A DNA stretch of 64,000 nucleotides, from the NCBI GenBank assembly GCA_028285035.1, contig JANQQF010000181.1, positions 124,001 through 188,000 on the forward strand, in the 5' to 3' direction. Below are positions 1 through 8,426 of this stretch, piece by piece (the stretch's first letter is position 1; every line of letters begins with the position of its first letter). Source of the stretch: Phycisphaerae bacterium (GTDB lineage Bacteria > Chloroflexota > Anaerolineae > 4572-78 > J111). The notes below the pieces were generated by a model, which saw only the letters and a list, made by a program, of their open reading frames with translations, ran no database searches and was not told the origin of the DNA. The position numbers and the translations under genes were made by a program.

Positions 1-106
1 AAGGCAGTGATATGTGACAACACAGCGATGTGTACAATAAAGTCACATATTGTGGCAACTTTCAATTTCACCCAATTCTTATCACCATTTCATGAAGGAG
101 CCAATT

Positions 107-808
107 GTGAACACAAAACCAGTACAAACTTGGGCACCCGGTCTAGAAGCCAAGCGTCGATTAGAAGCCTGGATGGAAGCCGTCCATTCAGGAAACTGGG
201 CCATGATGATCGAAAGGATGACCGAGCAAGATTTGAGTGGCAAAACGGTTCTAGATTTTGGTTGTAACCGGGGGGGGTTTTTGCGACAACTTTACAGCAA
301 AAAACCTTTTGCCCAGGGATACGGCATTGATCTAGACACGGAAGCGATTGAAATTGCCAACAATCGTAAAGGGGATTTACCCATCACCTTTGAGAAACGA
401 GTCAACCTGGCCCATTTGGATAGTGCCATAGATATCGCCTTTAGTCACGAAGTGTTATGGTTGATTGAAGATATGGATCAACACGCAGCCCAAATGGCTC
501 AAGCCCTAAAGCCAGGCGGGGTCTATTATGCTGTACACGGCTATTTTCCTGATGCCCCCGGCTGGGAGCATCACCTCCCCATCATCATGTCAGGCTTCGG
601 TCTCAAACCACACGCCCATCACCTCTATGACATCGCTGCTCTTTTTAGAGATTACGGGTTTGCCGTACAAGCCCAAAAGTTTAACCCAACTTCATTTTTA
701 ACAATTGATCCGCGCCAACAGGCTTGGTTCTCCAACATGTTGGAAGAGTTAGATTATTTTTACAATAAAGTAATTTTACGCTTGATTAAATCACCAAATG
801 TTCTGTAG
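107..808 (+). CDS. class I SAM-dependent methyltransferase
   Basis: Probable cytoplasmic methyltransferase of unknown substrate. A Rossmann-type SAM-binding motif I (VLDFGCNRGGF) lies about 50 residues from the start, followed by an acidic motif II (GYGIDLDTEAI) and a post-I region (AFSHEVLWLIEDMD, ALKPGGVYYAVHG), the usual order in the methyltransferase 11/25 superfamily. The frame opens at 50 and has an ATG at 92, but AAGGAG at 95-100 sits six bases ahead of GTG 107, so GTG 107 is preferred. It stands alone ahead of a 400-base gap, so context does not suggest a substrate. The family call is firm; the role is unknown. Confidence 0.8.
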   Translation: MNTKPVQTWAPGLEAKRRLEAWMEAVHSGNWAMMIERMTEQDLSGKTVLDFGCNRGGFLRQLYSKKPFAQGYGIDLDTEAIEIANNRKGDLPITFEKRVNLAHLDSAIDIAFSHEVLWLIEDMDQHAAQMAQALKPGGVYYAVHGYFPDAPGWEHHLPIIMSGFGLKPHAHHLYDIAALFRDYGFAVQAQKFNPTSFLTIDPRQQAWFSNMLEELDYFYNKVILRLIKSPNVL

Positions 809-1222
809 ACTTGTCTTTCAACAAGTTTGCAAATTGAAGCACTGGGTTCATTATTCTAACTTGAGCGGACTCAATACCTTGAGCATACACAGTCCAGGGT
901 TTTGATTAAAAATGACCAAGCCTTGGATTCGTACGCGAGGTAGACATGTTTGGGTTTGGTAAGACTGGCTCCCTTACAAAAACAGCCAACTATGCAGTCA
1001 CGAATCAGGCACTGTTTCAATGAGGCCAATTAATTTGATTTGTTAATCCCCCTCATTTCCTTATACTTTTTAAGTAACTGAGATAAGTATACACCTGGAC
1101 ACACCTTCATTTTCAAAGCCTCGATTCCCCTAAACTCAAAATTTCTTCCAAATCCAAGCCATTCGGTCGAAATGACATAAATCAAGCCATTTCGACAATC
1201 AACATAGCAAAGGAGCTGACTC
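809..1222. other. intergenic region with no convincing gene
   Basis: This 414-base gap holds no supported gene. A small hairpin (ACTTGT 809-814 with ACAAGT 821-826, then TT) could be a weak terminator for the methyltransferase gene. TTGAG 861-865 pairs with CTCAA 870-874. A 64-codon minus-strand frame across 1030-1224 looks like noise: it has no ribosome-binding site and covers the glpX leader. No clear promoter for glpX was seen. Confidence 0.5.
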
Positions 1223-2224
1223 ATGAGCGACTATATGTCTCACAACCTTGGTCTAGAATTGGTTCGTATCACAGAAATGACCGCTTTGGTAGCTGGCCAT
1301 TGGACGGGCAGCGGAGATCGAGAGGGAGTGCATCGAGCCGCAACACTTGCTATGGCCGGAGCCTTTCAAACGGTCGACATTGATGGTTATATCGTCATCG
1401 GCGAGGAGGGCCGAGTTGGTGAGAATTCCCCTTTGGATACCAATCAGCAAATTGGTATGGGTAGCGGTCCAAAAGTCGACGTGGTTCTTGATCCTATCGA
1501 CGGCACCCGGTCTGTGGTCCGCGGTCGACCTGGGGCCGTCAGCGTCGCCGCCATTGCCCCCTATGGCTCTATTTGGTCACCCCAACCAGCGGTCTATATG
1601 GACAAAATCATTGTTGATGAAGAGGTCGCTGAACATCTCATTCCAGAGTGCATGGATGCGCCCGTAGGGTGGACTTTGGCTCTGATTGCCAAAGCTAAAG
1701 GCAAGGCCATTCGCGATTTGCGCGTCGTTATTCTAGATCGACCCCGTCATCAAGATGTTATCAATGAAATCCGCCAGACCGGCGCAAAGATTATGCTGCG
1801 ACCTGATGGTGACACAACAGGAGCGATGGTTTCGGCCCATCCCGGTTTCAGAGCCGATATTTTGCTGGGAATTGGGGGGGCCTCTGAAGCCGTAGCCGCC
1901 GCCTGCGTAGTCAAGGCAATGGGGGGCGGCATGTTAACCCGATTGGCCCCACAAAGTGAAGCAGAGCGAAATGCAGTCATCGAAGCTGGGCTAGACACAA
2001 ATCGCATCCTAACCAGTAATGAGTTGATCACCAGCGACAAAATCTTCTTCGCTGCCACCGGGGTCACCTACAGCCTACTATTGGACAATGTCGCCTATCA
2101 CGGCAAAAAAGCCAAAACCCACTCAATTGTAGTGCGGGGCGAAACTGGCACAATCCGCCACATTCACTCCGAATTCAATAATGTCGATGCACTCTTCAAA
2201 GCTGATAATGTTATTCAATCTTGA
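1223..2224 (+). CDS. glpX: fructose-1,6-bisphosphatase class II (GlpX type)
   Basis: Hydrolyses fructose-1,6-bisphosphate to fructose-6-phosphate in gluconeogenesis (family knowledge); some homologues also act on sedoheptulose bisphosphate. The 333-residue length fits GlpX. Visible motifs are the metal-binding IGEEGRVGENSPL and the lithium-sensitive phosphatase signature VVLDPIDGTRSV, followed by the GGASEAVAAACVVKAMGGGM segment typical of the family. An AAGGAG ribosome-binding site ends eight bases before the ATG. It is transcribed alone: the promoter of the valS leader begins on its stop codon, so glpX and valS are head to tail but separately initiated. Confidence 0.93.
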   Translation: MSDYMSHNLGLELVRITEMTALVAGHWTGSGDREGVHRAATLAMAGAFQTVDIDGYIVIGEEGRVGENSPLDTNQQIGMGSGPKVDVVLDPIDGTRSVVRGRPGAVSVAAIAPYGSIWSPQPAVYMDKIIVDEEVAEHLIPECMDAPVGWTLALIAKAKGKAIRDLRVVILDRPRHQDVINEIRQTGAKIMLRPDGDTTGAMVSAHPGFRADILLGIGGASEAVAAACVVKAMGGGMLTRLAPQSEAERNAVIEAGLDTNRILTSNELITSDKIFFAATGVTYSLLLDNVAYHGKKAKTHSIVVRGETGTIRHIHSEFNNVDALFKADNVIQS

Positions 2225-2249
2225 CATCCCCTATCCAGTACACTATACT
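2221..2249 (+). promoter_or_regulatory. sigma-70 promoter of the valS T-box leader
   Basis: A perfect -35 box TTGACA (2221-2226), a 17-base spacer and TATACT (2244-2249) form a near-consensus promoter. The predicted start is near 2256, just before the T-box leader. The -35 box overlaps the glpX stop codon (2222-2224). Confidence 0.85.
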
Positions 2250-2255
2250 ATCGCC

Positions 2256-2552
2256 TCAACAAAAAATGAACGACTATGATCAGGCAGAGTATGCGGTCCT
2301 GAGGTTGCCAGAGAGGTGAGGGCATAGGCTGAAACCCCCACCCAACTATCACCGCTGAACGTCCCCTGTGAGTTGAGCCACTGAACGGTGTGATTTTCGC
2401 AAACCACCCATTAAGTTGTTCCGGTTTCGCCCGTTAACGCGTTTTGAGAGGCTGGCTAAATAATTCGATAAATCAAATTATTTAGCGTGCAATCAAGGTG
2501 GTACCGCGAGAGATATCCTTTCGTCCTTGAGCTGAGGGCGAGGGGATTTTTT
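2256..2552 (+). promoter_or_regulatory. T-box riboswitch (valine) with terminator, upstream of valS
   Basis: The leader carries the conserved T-box sequence AAGGTGGTACCGCG at 2495-2508. It is followed by a strong terminator: a 13-base-pair stem spanning 2516-2546 and a run of six T (2547-2552). The UGGU bulge can pair with an ACCA 3' end, as expected for tRNA-Val with discriminator A. Upstream, stem I shows an AGTA S-turn and an AGAGAG bulge (about 2285-2315) and a likely specifier GTC (Val) at 2361-2363 on its 3' side. Uncharged tRNA-Val would stabilise the antiterminator and turn valS on (established T-box logic). The specifier placement is my inference; the T-box itself is certain. Confidence 0.92.
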
Positions 2553-2578
2553 ATTGCAAGATAGCAGTGAGGTAAGGT

Positions 2579-2662
2579 AGCAAAGTGGCAGAGTTGCAAG
2601 GTAACAATGGAAATATTTTTGTTACTCTGCGACCTTGTGCCCCTGTTACTTTGCCTGCTATT
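2579..2662. repeat. imperfect inverted repeat made of short GCAAAGT/GCAAGGT units
   Basis: Between the T-box terminator and the valS start, near-8-base units (GCAAAGT, GCAGAGT, GCAAGGT, AACAATGG) are followed by their approximate reverse complement. The RNA could fold into a long hairpin. It sits in the untranslated leader of valS and resembles low-complexity dispersed repeats rather than a gene. Confidence 0.6.
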
Positions 2663-2731
2663 GGATTACACAATTATTCAAATTAACGATATTTTATCAT
2701 AACTTCAAATCACTTTTTCAGGAGAAAAACG

Positions 2732-5434
2732 ATGTCCAAGGGTTTACCGATCAATCCAGGGGATATGACCAATCCAGGGGATATGGCCAAAGCCTATGAG
2801 CCACACTTATTTGAAGAGGCTTTGTATGACTGGTGGGAGAGCAAAGGCTTCTTCAAACCAGAATATGCCGATGCCGATGCAGAGCCATTTGTCATTGCCA
2901 TGCCCCCGCCCAACGTTACGGGAGCCTTACACATTGGTCACGCGATGACCGCCTCACTTGAGGATTTGATGATCCGTTACAACCGTCTGCGGGGCAAAGC
3001 CGCGTTGTGGATTCCAGGGAGCGACCACGCCGGGATTGCCACCCAGCTTCAGGTTGAAAAAGCCTTGCTCGACGAAGGTACCAGCCGCGAGGAAATCGGG
3101 CGGGAAGCTTTTATCGAGCGCACCTGGGCTTGGAAAGAGAAGTACGGTGGGATTATCACCCAGCAGCATCGTCGGTTAGGAGCCTCGTGTGACTGGGAGC
3201 GAGAGCGGTTTACGCTCGATGAGGGGCTGTCTCGGGCGGTACGAGAGGCCTTTGTTCGGCTGTATGAAAAGGGGTTGATCTATCGCGGGGAGTACCTCAT
3301 CAACTGGTCACCCGGTCTACAAACCGCTGTCAGTGATCTCGAGGTTGAATACACCGAAGAGGATGGCAAACTCTACCACTTCAAATATCCGTTGGTTGAC
3401 TCGGACGAGTATCTGCCTGTAGCCAGTACCCGACCCGAAACCATTTTAGGCGATACTGCGGTCGCAGTTCACCCTGAGGATGAGCGCTATCAGCACTTGA
3501 TTGGTAAGCAATGTCAGGTTCCGATGTTGGGTCGGGCCATCCCCATCATTGCCGACAGCTATGTTGATCGCGAGTTCGGCACAGGAGCCTTAAAAGTGAC
3601 GCCGGGACACGACCCCAACGACTTTGAGTTGGGTCGCAAGCACAGTCTGGACATCATCAATGTGATGAACAAAGATGCCACGATGAACAGTAATGCGGGT
3701 CCATACGAGGGGCTAGACCGTTTTGAGTGTCGCAAAAAGCTGTGGGCGGATATGGAAGCCGAGGAATTGACGCTGGAGGTTAAGCCGCACAAAATGCAGG
3801 TACCCCGAGCGCAACGCGGCGGCGAAATCATCGAGCCGTTGATCTCAACCCAATGGTTTGTCACGATGCGCGGGATTGCCGATGCAGGGTTAGAGGCAGT
3901 CGCCGACGGACGCATTCGCATTGTCCCCGAGCGCTTTACTAAGGTTTATAACAATTGGCTGGAGAATATTCAGGATTGGTGTATCAGCCGTCAATTGTGG
4001 TGGGGGCATCGTATCCCAGCCTGGTACACGCCCGACGGCACGATGTTTGTCGCCCGTACTGAAGAGGCAGCCTATAAGCAGGCTCGGGTTGAATATGGCG
4101 AAAATGTTACTCTGGAACAAGACCCAGATGTGCTTGACACCTGGTTTAGCTCTGGCTTATGGCCTTTTTCTACCTTAGGTTGGCCTGATGACACGCCAGA
4201 TTTACAGCGATTTTATCCTAACTCGGTCATGGAAACGGGCTACGACATTCTCTTTTTCTGGGTGGCCCGGATGATTATGAGCGGGCTGGAGTATACTGGC
4301 GAAATACCGTTCCACACAGTCTATCTGCACGGCCTCGTTCGAGATGAACACGGCAAGAAGATGAGCAAAACGACTGGGAACGTGATTGACCCGCTGGAAG
4401 TGATGGACCAGTACGGTACCGATGCAATGCGTTACACCCTCCTGACTGGCTCAACACCGGGGAATGATATGAACCTGTCCCTGGACCGGATTGCTTCAAA
4501 CCGTAACTTCTGTAACAAAATCTGGAATGCCACTCGCTTTGTGGTCAGTAATCTTGATGACAAGGACAATTCCAACACGGGCACCTGGGAATTATCAAAA
4601 TTAACTCTGCCGGATCGGTGGATTTTAAGCCGGCTCAATCGTTTGATTATCGACAGCACCCGTCTGATTGATGATTTCAATTTTGGCGAGGCAGGTCGGC
4701 AGATGTACGACTTTTTCTGGAGCGAGTTTGCCGATTGGTATATCGAAATTGCGAAAATCCGGCTGTATGGCGATGATGTTCGGGCGAAGAAAACAGTGCA
4801 GAAGTTGCTGGTTCACATTCTGGATCAAACCCTTACCTTGCTTCACCCATACATCCCCTTTGTCACTGAGGCGGCCTGGCAGCACTTGCCTCACGACTAT
4901 GAGAGCTTGATGGTGTCTATCTGGCCCAAAGGCTTTGAGGCTGAAATTGACGATACCGCCGAAGCGCAAATGGAGCTCATTATTGAGATGATTCGAACCA
5001 TCCGAAATATTCGGGCCGAGTACAATGTTCAGCCCGGCAAACGAATCGCAGCGACCTTTGTTGGTGGCGAGCACACAATACTCATTGCCCAACAAATCGA
5101 CGTTTTGGTCAGTTTAGCTCGTCTTGATGGCGACAATGTCAGTATCGTTGAAACGCTGACTGACAAGCCTGAAAAATCAGTGGGACAGGTGATTAGCGGC
5201 GGGATTGAGATTTACGTCCCCTTGGCGGATATGATCGACTTTGCGGCTGAACGAGAGCGGCTTACAAAAGAGTTGGGGCAGCTTGAAAAATGGATTGCTG
5301 GTAGTCGCGGCAAATTGAACAATGCTGGCTTTGTTGAAAAAGCCCCAGAGGCGGTTGTTCAAAAGGAGCGGGATCGTTTGGCTGATCTTGAGTTACAACT
5401 GAGCAAGGTCAAGGAGCAGTTGGCCGAGCTTTAA
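2732..5434 (+). CDS. valS: valine--tRNA ligase
   Basis: Charges tRNA-Val with valine in the cytoplasm. The 900-residue length is normal. It has the class I HIGH-like motif in PPPNVTGALHIGHAM (about residues 54-68), an editing (CP1) domain with STRPETILGDTAVAVHP, the KMSKTTGN catalytic loop (about residue 545), an anticodon-binding helical domain and the C-terminal coiled-coil arm (from about residue 835). The ATG follows AGGAG with good spacing. The N-terminus carries an 18-base tandem duplication encoding NPGDMTNPGDMA, so an internal ATG could also serve. Expression is governed by the T-box directly upstream. Confidence 0.97.
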   Translation: MSKGLPINPGDMTNPGDMAKAYEPHLFEEALYDWWESKGFFKPEYADADAEPFVIAMPPPNVTGALHIGHAMTASLEDLMIRYNRLRGKAALWIPGSDHAGIATQLQVEKALLDEGTSREEIGREAFIERTWAWKEKYGGIITQQHRRLGASCDWERERFTLDEGLSRAVREAFVRLYEKGLIYRGEYLINWSPGLQTAVSDLEVEYTEEDGKLYHFKYPLVDSDEYLPVASTRPETILGDTAVAVHPEDERYQHLIGKQCQVPMLGRAIPIIADSYVDREFGTGALKVTPGHDPNDFELGRKHSLDIINVMNKDATMNSNAGPYEGLDRFECRKKLWADMEAEELTLEVKPHKMQVPRAQRGGEIIEPLISTQWFVTMRGIADAGLEAVADGRIRIVPERFTKVYNNWLENIQDWCISRQLWWGHRIPAWYTPDGTMFVARTEEAAYKQARVEYGENVTLEQDPDVLDTWFSSGLWPFSTLGWPDDTPDLQRFYPNSVMETGYDILFFWVARMIMSGLEYTGEIPFHTVYLHGLVRDEHGKKMSKTTGNVIDPLEVMDQYGTDAMRYTLLTGSTPGNDMNLSLDRIASNRNFCNKIWNATRFVVSNLDDKDNSNTGTWELSKLTLPDRWILSRLNRLIIDSTRLIDDFNFGEAGRQMYDFFWSEFADWYIEIAKIRLYGDDVRAKKTVQKLLVHILDQTLTLLHPYIPFVTEAAWQHLPHDYESLMVSIWPKGFEAEIDDTAEAQMELIIEMIRTIRNIRAEYNVQPGKRIAATFVGGEHTILIAQQIDVLVSLARLDGDNVSIVETLTDKPEKSVGQVISGGIEIYVPLADMIDFAAERERLTKELGQLEKWIAGSRGKLNNAGFVEKAPEAVVQKERDRLADLELQLSKVKEQLAEL

Positions 5435-5455
5435 TTTGCAAGTTTTGTAGGATCA

Positions 5456-5495
5456 TCCCCTTGTTCTCATGTAGGATAAGGGGGGTTTATTTTTA
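5456..5495 (+). terminator. probable terminator after valS
   Basis: CCCCTT (5457-5462) pairs with AAGGGG (5478-5483) across a 15-base loop, followed by a T-rich stretch. It lies between the convergent valS and adenosine deaminase genes. The long loop makes it only a moderate prediction. Confidence 0.5.
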
Positions 5496-5529
5496 TTCAG
5501 AGAAGACTTAGTTTAGGAGTAGAGAGTAA

Positions 5530-6516
5530 TCATGAAGCAGTTAGCTTTGCTTTTTCCTCGTCCGATAAAAAGGCAATAGCCAAGGCATTCTGCTGAGCCT
5601 GCTGAATTTGGGCTTCACTGAGACCGGCTTGGGGAGCAGCCACGTTGTATTCATAGGGTAAATCGATCGCGCTAATGCCGGGATCGTCGGTATTAATGGT
5701 CGCAAGGATACCATGCTCAAGCATTGTTTTGAGGGGGTGCGCCGCATAGCTAGGCACGGTGCTGGTCTGAACATTGCTGGTCAGGCTGGTCTCAAGCCCG
5801 ATTTTATGGGTGGCAAGATAATCCATCAACCCAGGATCTTCAGTCGCCCGGATACCGTGGCCGACACGAGTCGCTCCCAGCTTTTCAATGACTTGCCAGA
5901 TGCTCTCTGGGCCAGCAGCCTCACCCGCGTGCGCTGTAATCTGCCAGCCCGCCTCACGCCCCTTGCGAAAATGATCGACAAACAGTTCAGCCGGATAGTT
6001 CGCCTCATCTCCCGCCAAATCAAGCGCTACAAAATGATCTCGTTGTGAGAGCAAGGCATCCAACTCCTTATGGGCAATCTCCGGGCCAAGATGTCGACTT
6101 AGAATGCCAATCAAATTGACTTTGACCCCAAAATGTTCACGCCCAGCTTGGGCGCCGGTGACTAATGCCTCAACCACCCCTTCTGGATTCAGCTTGTTAT
6201 TGGCCATAAACCACGGGCTAAAGCGGAGTTCGATGTAATCAATCCCCTCACGGGCGGCATCTTCCACATTTTCATAAGCGACCCGGTGACAAGCAGCCTC
6301 ATCTGCCAAAACGGCAATCATCCATTCAAATTTTGCCAGAAATTCAAGAAGGCCCGGCTGTGGTTCGGACACCTGCACATAAGGGCGCAGCTCCTCAAGC
6401 TCAAACGCAGGGAGTTGGATATTGTGTTGAATACCGAGATCAAGAACCGTTTCCAGTCGAATACTGCCATCAAGGTGACGGTGGAGATCAATCAGAGGCA
6501 AATTGGGATCAATCAT
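5530..6516 (-). CDS. add: adenosine deaminase
   Basis: Converts adenosine or deoxyadenosine to inosine in purine salvage. The zinc-ligand motif DLHRHLDGS lies near the N-terminus. It is followed by HAGE (about residue 200), a GHG segment (VGHGIRA) and NTDDPGI with the catalytic and metal Asp pair, all in the canonical order. The length of 328 residues is typical. The frame extends upstream to 6558, but the sequence aligning with the family begins at the ATG ending at 6516. It could feed on nucleosides brought in by the BMP-type importer at 11-16 kb (inference). Its promoter overlaps that of the divergent gene at 6653. Confidence 0.93.
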   Translation of the reverse strand: MIDPNLPLIDLHRHLDGSIRLETVLDLGIQHNIQLPAFELEELRPYVQVSEPQPGLLEFLAKFEWMIAVLADEAACHRVAYENVEDAAREGIDYIELRFSPWFMANNKLNPEGVVEALVTGAQAGREHFGVKVNLIGILSRHLGPEIAHKELDALLSQRDHFVALDLAGDEANYPAELFVDHFRKGREAGWQITAHAGEAAGPESIWQVIEKLGATRVGHGIRATEDPGLMDYLATHKIGLETSLTSNVQTSTVPSYAAHPLKTMLEHGILATINTDDPGISAIDLPYEYNVAAPQAGLSEAQIQQAQQNALAIAFLSDEEKAKLTAS

Positions 6517-6556
6517 CAAATAGATTTCCAAAAAGATTGTGTTGTTGGATAGGCAC

Positions 6557-6585
6557 ACAATATCCTATAAGCGACATTGTGTCAA
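6557..6585 (-). promoter_or_regulatory. promoter of adenosine deaminase gene
   Basis: On the minus strand, TTGACA (6585-6580), a 17-base spacer and TATTGT (6562-6557). An inverted repeat, ACACAAT 6555-6561 and ATTGTGT 6576-6582, coincides with both boxes and may be an operator. Confidence 0.65.
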
Positions 6586-6605
6586 AATATAAAGTTGATT
6601 ATATT
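6577..6605 (+). promoter_or_regulatory. divergent promoter of the SnoaL-like gene
   Basis: TTGTGT (6577-6582), 17 bases, TATATT (6600-6605). Its -35 box overlaps the -35 box of the opposite add promoter by three bases. Confidence 0.6.
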
Positions 6606-6652
6606 GAGAGAAAATAAATCCAGTACACTCAGACGTTGAAAGGGTCAAATCA

Positions 6653-7018
6653 ATGTCTCAAACCCCAAAATCAGTTGTCCAAGCTTGGGTTGAGGCCTTC
6701 AACCAGGCAGATGTTGAGCAGATTATAGCACTTTATGCCAAAGATGCCATAAATCACCAAGTTGCCGAGGCCCCGGTTGAGGGGCGAGAAGCGATTCGAG
6801 CGATGTTTACCCAAGAGTTTGCCGCCGCAGAGATGACCTGCATCGTTGAGAACCTGTTTGAAGATGGCGAGTGGGCCATCCTTGAATGGCGCGACCCGCT
6901 CGGTTTGCGGGGCTGTGGGTTTTTCCACGTCGTTGATGGCAAAATCCAGTTTCAGCGAGGCTATTGGGACAAGTTGAGCTTTTTACGGCAACATCGTTTA
7001 CCGTTGCCAACGGAGTAG
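6653..7018 (+). CDS. SnoaL-like / NTF2-fold protein
   Basis: A 121-residue single-domain protein of the SnoaL-like/NTF2 fold, a cone-shaped barrel used by polyketide cyclases, isomerases and many small-ligand proteins. Visible family features are the N-terminal helix with WVEAFNQADVEQIIALYAKDA, the EGREAIRAMF segment and C-terminal strands ending FQRGYWDKLSFLRQ. These resemble ketosteroid-isomerase-like proteins. No substrate can be inferred. It is divergent from adenosine deaminase and shares its control region; a terminator follows. Confidence 0.8.
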   Translation: MSQTPKSVVQAWVEAFNQADVEQIIALYAKDAINHQVAEAPVEGREAIRAMFTQEFAAAEMTCIVENLFEDGEWAILEWRDPLGLRGCGFFHVVDGKIQFQRGYWDKLSFLRQHRLPLPTE

Positions 7019-7074
7019 ATTAACCTAATTGTCATTCCACAAACAACCTCCTTAGAAACACATAACGAGCGAAT

Positions 7075-7107
7075 AAAAAAGGCGCAGGGCTAAAAGCCTA
7101 CGCCTTT
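7075..7107. terminator. bidirectional rho-independent terminator
   Basis: A run of A, a GC-rich stem (AAAGGCG..AGG pairing with CCT..CGCCTTT, loop around TAAAA) and a run of T lie between the convergent SnoaL-like and thiolase genes. It can serve both strands. Confidence 0.85.
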
Positions 7108-7129
7108 GCTAGTTTACCCTACAACTTGA

Positions 7130-8308
7130 TTACAGTCGCTCAAACGCTGCCGCAATGCCTTGTCCACCACCGATACACATCGTAACCAAGGCGTAGCGAC
7201 CGCCGGTGCGATGGAGTTCGTGGATGGCTTTTGTGGTCAGGATTGAGCCAGTGGCGCCAATTGGGTGGCCAAGTGAGACCCCACTGCCATTCGGGTTGGT
7301 TTTATCTTCAGGCAAGCCCAAATCTTTCATCACGGCCAGAGCCTGGGCGGCAAACGCTTCATTAACTTCAAATACATCAAAGTCATCGACGGTCAGGCCA
7401 ATTTTGTCCAACAGCTTTTTCACGGCGGGTACAGGCCCAATGCCCATATATTTCGGCTCCACTCCAGCGTGGGAGTAGCCGAGCAAGCGGGCCATAGGCT
7501 TCAAGCCCTTGGCTTCAGCAGCTTCAGCAGTAGCCAAGACCACAGCGGAGGCCCCATCATTGATGCCAGAGGCGTTGCCAGCGGTCACAGAACCATCTTT
7601 TTTGAAGACGGGGCGTAATTTAGCCATTCCTTCTAGGGTAGCATCTGGGCGGATATGCTCGTCGGTATCGATAATGATGGTTTTCTTGCGGCTTTTCACC
7701 TCAACCGGCACAATTTGGTCTTTGAAGTGGCCTTCAGCAGAGGCTTTGGCGGCACGCTTGTGGCTCTCGACGGCCAGAGCATCTTGCTCTTCACGGGTAA
7801 CTTCCCACCGTTCGGCCACATTCTCAGCGGTGATGCCCATATGGCAATCATCGAAGGGATCAGTCAAGGCCCCAACCATCGCATCCACCATCTGCACATC
7901 ACTCATCCGTGCGCCCCAGCGCATATTCTGGGAGAAGTAAGCGCCTCGGCTCATATTCTCGGCCCCACCAGCAACAGCCATATCACAGTGCCCTGTTTCA
8001 ATTTGTTGCGTCGCTGAAACAATCGCCTGAAGGCCGCTTCCACACAAACGGTTGAGGGTGAAGGCCGGTGTCTCAACCGGTAAACCACCATTCACCGAGG
8101 CCACACGCCCCAAATACATATCTCGGGCTTCGGTATGGATCACGTTACCAAAAACGGTGTGCCCAATATCTTCTGGCGCAGCCCCTGAACGAGCCACGGC
8201 CTCTCTCACCACCAAAGCCGCCAAATCGCAGGGGGGGGTATCTTTCAAACCGCCACCATAGGTACCTACCGCAGTTCGTACTGCACTCAAAACAACGATG
8301 TCTTTCAT
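7130..8308 (-). CDS. acetyl-CoA acetyltransferase (thiolase)
   Basis: Thiolase that condenses or cleaves acetyl-CoA/acetoacetyl-CoA in fatty-acid or ketone-body metabolism. The 392-residue length is standard. The nucleophilic Cys lies in NRLCGSGLQAI (about residue 89). The second motif is NEAFAAQALAVMKDL, the catalytic His lies in GHPIGATG (about 349) and the acid/base Cys in CIGGGQG (about 379). AAGGAG precedes the ATG. It is monocistronic and ends at a bidirectional terminator. It could also act as a degradative beta-ketothiolase; the sequence does not decide. Confidence 0.94.
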   Translation of the reverse strand: MKDIVVLSAVRTAVGTYGGGLKDTPPCDLAALVVREAVARSGAAPEDIGHTVFGNVIHTEARDMYLGRVASVNGGLPVETPAFTLNRLCGSGLQAIVSATQQIETGHCDMAVAGGAENMSRGAYFSQNMRWGARMSDVQMVDAMVGALTDPFDDCHMGITAENVAERWEVTREEQDALAVESHKRAAKASAEGHFKDQIVPVEVKSRKKTIIIDTDEHIRPDATLEGMAKLRPVFKKDGSVTAGNASGINDGASAVVLATAEAAEAKGLKPMARLLGYSHAGVEPKYMGIGPVPAVKKLLDKIGLTVDDFDVFEVNEAFAAQALAVMKDLGLPEDKTNPNGSGVSLGHPIGATGSILTTKAIHELHRTGGRYALVTMCIGGGQGIAAAFERL

Positions 8309-8386
8309 AACAGTTTCTCCTTACTTTTATTATGCTGAGTATCGGAAATGTGTGGTGCTTTGCCCATCAAAGCACAGAACGCCTTA

Positions 8387-8414
8387 ACTATAATCCATCC
8401 TGACTAAATCGCAA
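8387..8414 (-). promoter_or_regulatory. promoter of the thiolase gene
   Basis: On the minus strand, TTGCGA (8414-8409), a 16-base spacer and TATAGT (8392-8387). A perfect 8-base-pair hairpin (GTGCTTTG 8355-8362 with CAAAGCAC 8368-8375) lies in the 5' untranslated region. Confidence 0.6.
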
Positions 8415-8426
8415 GTAAGGATATTT

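Noticed and set aside
1030..1224. 64-codon minus-strand frame upstream of glpX
   Set aside because: It lacks a ribosome-binding site and codon preference and covers the glpX leader; no conserved features seen.
4625..5095. 156-codon minus-strand frame inside valS
   Set aside because: Antisense shadow of a highly conserved gene, with no independent motif.
7509..8017. Plus-strand frames inside the thiolase gene
   Set aside because: Opposite-strand shadows of a strongly coding gene.
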